Assembly (NCBI RefSeq): GCF_030689685.1 | Contig: NZ_JAUYEY010000015.1 | Coordinates: forward strand, 1 to 64,000 | Origin: Polaromonas sp. | GTDB taxonomy: Bacteria; Pseudomonadota; Gammaproteobacteria; Burkholderiales; Burkholderiaceae_C | Reading direction: 5' to 3' | DNA: 64,000 nt | Program-made: the position numbers and the translations under genes | Notes under the pieces: model-generated | Told to the model about the DNA's origin: nothing | Databases searched by the model: none | The model's input: the letters and a program-made list of their open reading frames with translations, nothing else | Shown here: in pieces, positions 63,881-64,000 of the stretch | How the letters are laid out: every line of letters starts with the position of its first letter | How positions within the stretch are numbered: the stretch's first letter is position 1

Positions 63881-64000
63881 ATGACGGATACATCCCCCTT
63901 GCCCCCCAGCGTGATGTCGCATGTGTCGATAGGCACCAATGATTTTCCGCGCGCCCGGGCCTTTTACGATGCGGTGCTGGCCACGCTACAGATCCCGCGG
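63881..64000 (+). CDS. VOC/glyoxalase-like protein (5' part only, cut by window end)
   Basis: The gene starts with GGAGG six bases before ATG 63881. MSHVSIGTNDFPRARAFYDA is the first beta-alpha unit of a vicinal-oxygen-chelate domain, with the metal histidine in MSHVS. The frame is open to the window end. The function cannot be specified. Confidence 0.78.
   Translation, partial: MTDTSPLPPSVMSHVSIGTNDFPRARAFYDAVLATLQIPR

Overview
The window looks like the replication-origin region of a betaproteobacterial chromosome, most likely Burkholderiales, Comamonadaceae, near Polaromonas or Rhodoferax. That placement is inferred from the order rpmH-dnaA-dnaN-gyrB with rnpA, yidD, yidC and mnmE running away on the other strand, from the mnmG-rsmG-parA-parB cluster nearby, from the high GC content, and from a family of short hairpin repeats that I associate with this family. 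No tRNA, rRNA or CRISPR array was seen.

Layout. 1-5.0 kb: an FAD-linked dehydrogenase overlapping a LuxR-type solo regulator, a perfect lux-box-like palindrome, a small lipoprotein, a MITE-like element and a quinone-oxidoreductase-like gene. 5.5-10.4 kb: a GC-rich block with a two-subunit molybdenum hydroxylase (iorAB type), a small methyltransferase, a membrane protein and an AraC regulator. 10.5-17.8 kb (minus strand): parB, a ParE-type toxin-antitoxin (TA) pair, a serine hydrolase, parA, a LysE exporter, rsmG, mnmG and a Phd/PIN module whose toxin ends 2 bp before mnmG; three parS sites lie inside rsmG and mnmG. 17.9-31.7 kb: metabolic and accessory genes, including a Liv-type ABC transporter with an aromatic-aldehyde-type dehydrogenase and a divergent AraC regulator, a frameshifted Crp-type regulator, a class II aldolase, a transglutaminase, a TetR regulator and a phosphoesterase. 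31.8-37.6 kb: an SDR gene, lptC-kdsC-kdsD (LPS core), a CPA2 antiporter and apt. 37.7-43.7 kb: unknowns, then mnmE, yidC, yidD, rnpA, rpmH. 43.9-49.5 kb: the origin with dnaA, dnaN and gyrB.

From 49.5 kb to 62.1 kb is an accessory region. Directly behind gyrB lie a nucleotidyltransferase pair, a DUF4143 ATPase preceded by a 39-bp palindrome, a ParE-type TA pair and a broken exonuclease gene; this stretch ends in a diverged second copy of the last 118 bp of gyrB. Next comes a minus-strand defence operon: HNH endonuclease, hsdR, hsdM, mqsA, hsdS, darT, darG. Two toxins in it are dead (darT has one in-frame TGA, mqsR is only a C-terminal remnant) while both cognate antitoxins, DarG and MqsA, read intact.

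The strongest leads are the toxin-dead, antitoxin-alive restriction operon, the gyrB-tail relic bounding the accessory genes, the LuxR solo with all five ligand-pocket residues next to a lux-box palindrome, the DnaA box plus DnaA-trio element between dnaA and dnaN, and an 11-copy interspersed hairpin family that often sits at gene ends.
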